The translations under genes and the position numbers were made by a program. The notes beneath the pieces were generated by a model. That model saw only the letters and a program-made list of their open reading frames with translations, made no database searches and was not told where the DNA came from. Of a DNA stretch of 64,000 bases, positions 63,085 through 64,000 are shown piece after piece. The stretch is from Paraburkholderia sp. FT54. GTDB lineage: Bacteria; Pseudomonadota; Gammaproteobacteria; Burkholderiales; Burkholderiaceae. Position 1 is the first letter of the stretch; each line of letters begins with the position of its first letter. The DNA lies in assembly GCF_031585635.1 (NCBI RefSeq), contig NZ_CP134196.1:1178001-1242000 (forward strand). Direction: 5' to 3'.

Positions 63085-64000
63085 ATGACCGATAACTCGA
63101 CCGCCCAACCCGCCACGCCCCGGATTCCGGCCGAACAACTGCACGCCTACGTGAGGGCGATCTGGGAAAAGGCGGGCAGCACGCCACGCGAAGCGGAACT
63201 GGTCGCCGATCATCTGGTGGCGGCGAATCTGACTGGTCACGACTCGCATGGTGTGGGGATGATTCCGCGCTATGTTGCATCGCTCGCCGACGGGGAGCTT
63301 CAACTGAACCTGCACGCCGACGTGGTGAAAGACGCGGGCGCCGTGCTGACGGTCGAAGGCGGCAGGGGCTTCGGCCAGGTGGTGGCGTTCGAGGCCATGG
63401 AGCAGGGCATCGAACGCGCCAAACGCCTCGGCATCTGCGCGGTCGGCTTGCGTGGCGCCCATCACATCGGGCGCATCGGTCATTGGGCCGAACAGTGCGC
63501 GCGTGCGGGGCTCGTGTCGTTCCATTTCGTCAATGTGGCGGGCGATCCGCTCGTCGCGCCGTTCGGCGGCGCGGACCGGCGCATCGGCACGAATCCGTTT
63601 TGTGCCGCTTATCCGCGGCCCGGCAAGCCGCCGCTCGTGCTCGACTTCGCGACCAGCACGGTGGCGTATGGCAAGACGCGCGTCGCGTATAACCAGGGCA
63701 AGCAGGTGCAACCCGGCGCGCTGATCGATCACGAGGGCCGCGCCACGCTCGAACCCAAAGTCATGCACGAAGCGCCGTTCGGTTCGCTGACGCCGTTCGG
63801 CGGGCATAAGGGTTTTGGACTCGCGGCCATGTGCGAGATCTTCGGCGGCGCGCTTTCTGGCGGCTTTACCACGCACTCGACTACGCTCGGCACGACCAAC
63901 GCGATCATCAACGGCATGCTGTCGGTGATCATCGATCCGGCCGCGTTCGACGCCCCCGATGCGCAAGCCGAAGCCGACGCGTTCATCGACTGGGTGAAGG
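63085..64000 (+). CDS. Ldh2 family malate/lactate/ureidoglycolate dehydrogenase (partial)
   Basis: 305 codons from ATG 63085 without a stop before the window ends. 'AANLTGHDSHGVGMIPRYV' near residue 50 and 'GLRGAHHIGRIGHWAEQC' near 125 (catalytic His), 'GTNPFCAAYP' and 'PFGGHKGFGLAAMCEIFGGA' are Ldh2 signatures. It reduces 2-keto acids or oxidises 2-hydroxy acids with NAD(P). Probably cotranscribed with the M20 gene. Confidence 0.93.
   Translation, partial: MTDNSTAQPATPRIPAEQLHAYVRAIWEKAGSTPREAELVADHLVAANLTGHDSHGVGMIPRYVASLADGELQLNLHADVVKDAGAVLTVEGGRGFGQVVAFEAMEQGIERAKRLGICAVGLRGAHHIGRIGHWAEQCARAGLVSFHFVNVAGDPLVAPFGGADRRIGTNPFCAAYPRPGKPPLVLDFATSTVAYGKTRVAYNQGKQVQPGALIDHEGRATLEPKVMHEAPFGSLTPFGGHKGFGLAAMCEIFGGALSGGFTTHSTTLGTTNAIINGMLSVIIDPAAFDAPDAQAEADAFIDWVK

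Overview
The window is GC-rich proteobacterial DNA, most like a secondary chromosome or megaplasmid of a Burkholderiaceae genome (Paraburkholderia, Caballeronia or Burkholderia). The pointers are a DUF4148 secreted protein, a DUF2968 protein, a Burkholderia-type porin remnant, the number of LysR/MarR/TetR/RpiR regulators, and a low-oxygen/stress gene set that resembles what I recall of the lxa locus of B. cenocepacia. This assignment is inference; no rRNA or housekeeping marker is present. Many genes are decayed, with at least twelve gene or IS remnants.

Layout. 0-9.2 kb: two acyl-CoA catabolic clusters. The first has an SDR, a MarR regulator and an enoyl-CoA hydratase, with shared TTCGC-N2-GCGAA sites. 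The second has a LysR regulator, a thiolase, an acyl-CoA dehydrogenase, an enoyl-CoA hydratase and a class III CoA-transferase, interleaved with remnants of an epoxide hydrolase, a 3-hydroxyacyl-CoA dehydrogenase and a second acyl-CoA dehydrogenase. 9.2-11 kb: a broken IS110-type transposase joined to a broken porin. 11-13 kb: a secreted beta-propeller protein and a DUF305 protein in one operon. 13.4-17.4 kb: an RpiR regulator followed by a C45-type Ntn acyltransferase/hydrolase, a class III aminotransferase and a carboxymuconolactone-decarboxylase-like protein. A near-perfect promoter here is overlapped by a 16-bp palindrome. 17.4-20 kb: DUF4148, OsmC and patatin genes. 20.3-24.2 kb: a mobile-element scar with remnants of a tyrosine integrase, a KfrA-like gene and an IS256 transposase.

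24.3-45.3 kb: an oxygen- and stress-responsive island. It has an FNR regulator whose cysteine spacing equals that of E. coli FNR, an unusual receiver protein, a NarL-type regulator, three sensor kinases, three universal stress proteins, cytochrome c, alcohol dehydrogenase, oleate hydratase, acetate transporter, acetyl-CoA synthetase, Hsp20, BON and CBS-BON proteins. Six FNR-type boxes (TTGAT-N4-ATCAA or close variants) lie in its intergenic regions. 45.7-51.3 kb: a zinc-uptake module of Zur, a TonB-dependent receptor, ExbB, ExbD and TonB, with a perfect 18-bp palindrome before the receptor and a related site beyond a truncated CobW-family gene.

51.3-57.9 kb: small unknown genes among remnants of motility and signalling genes (EAL domain, chemoreceptor with its signalling domain deleted, a second chemoreceptor N-terminus, FliG). 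Two sigma-28-like promoters remain. 58-64 kb: a TetR/MFS efflux pair sharing a 16-bp site, a DUF2158 protein, a superinfection-immunity-like membrane protein, an M20 peptidase and a partial Ldh2-type dehydrogenase running off the window.
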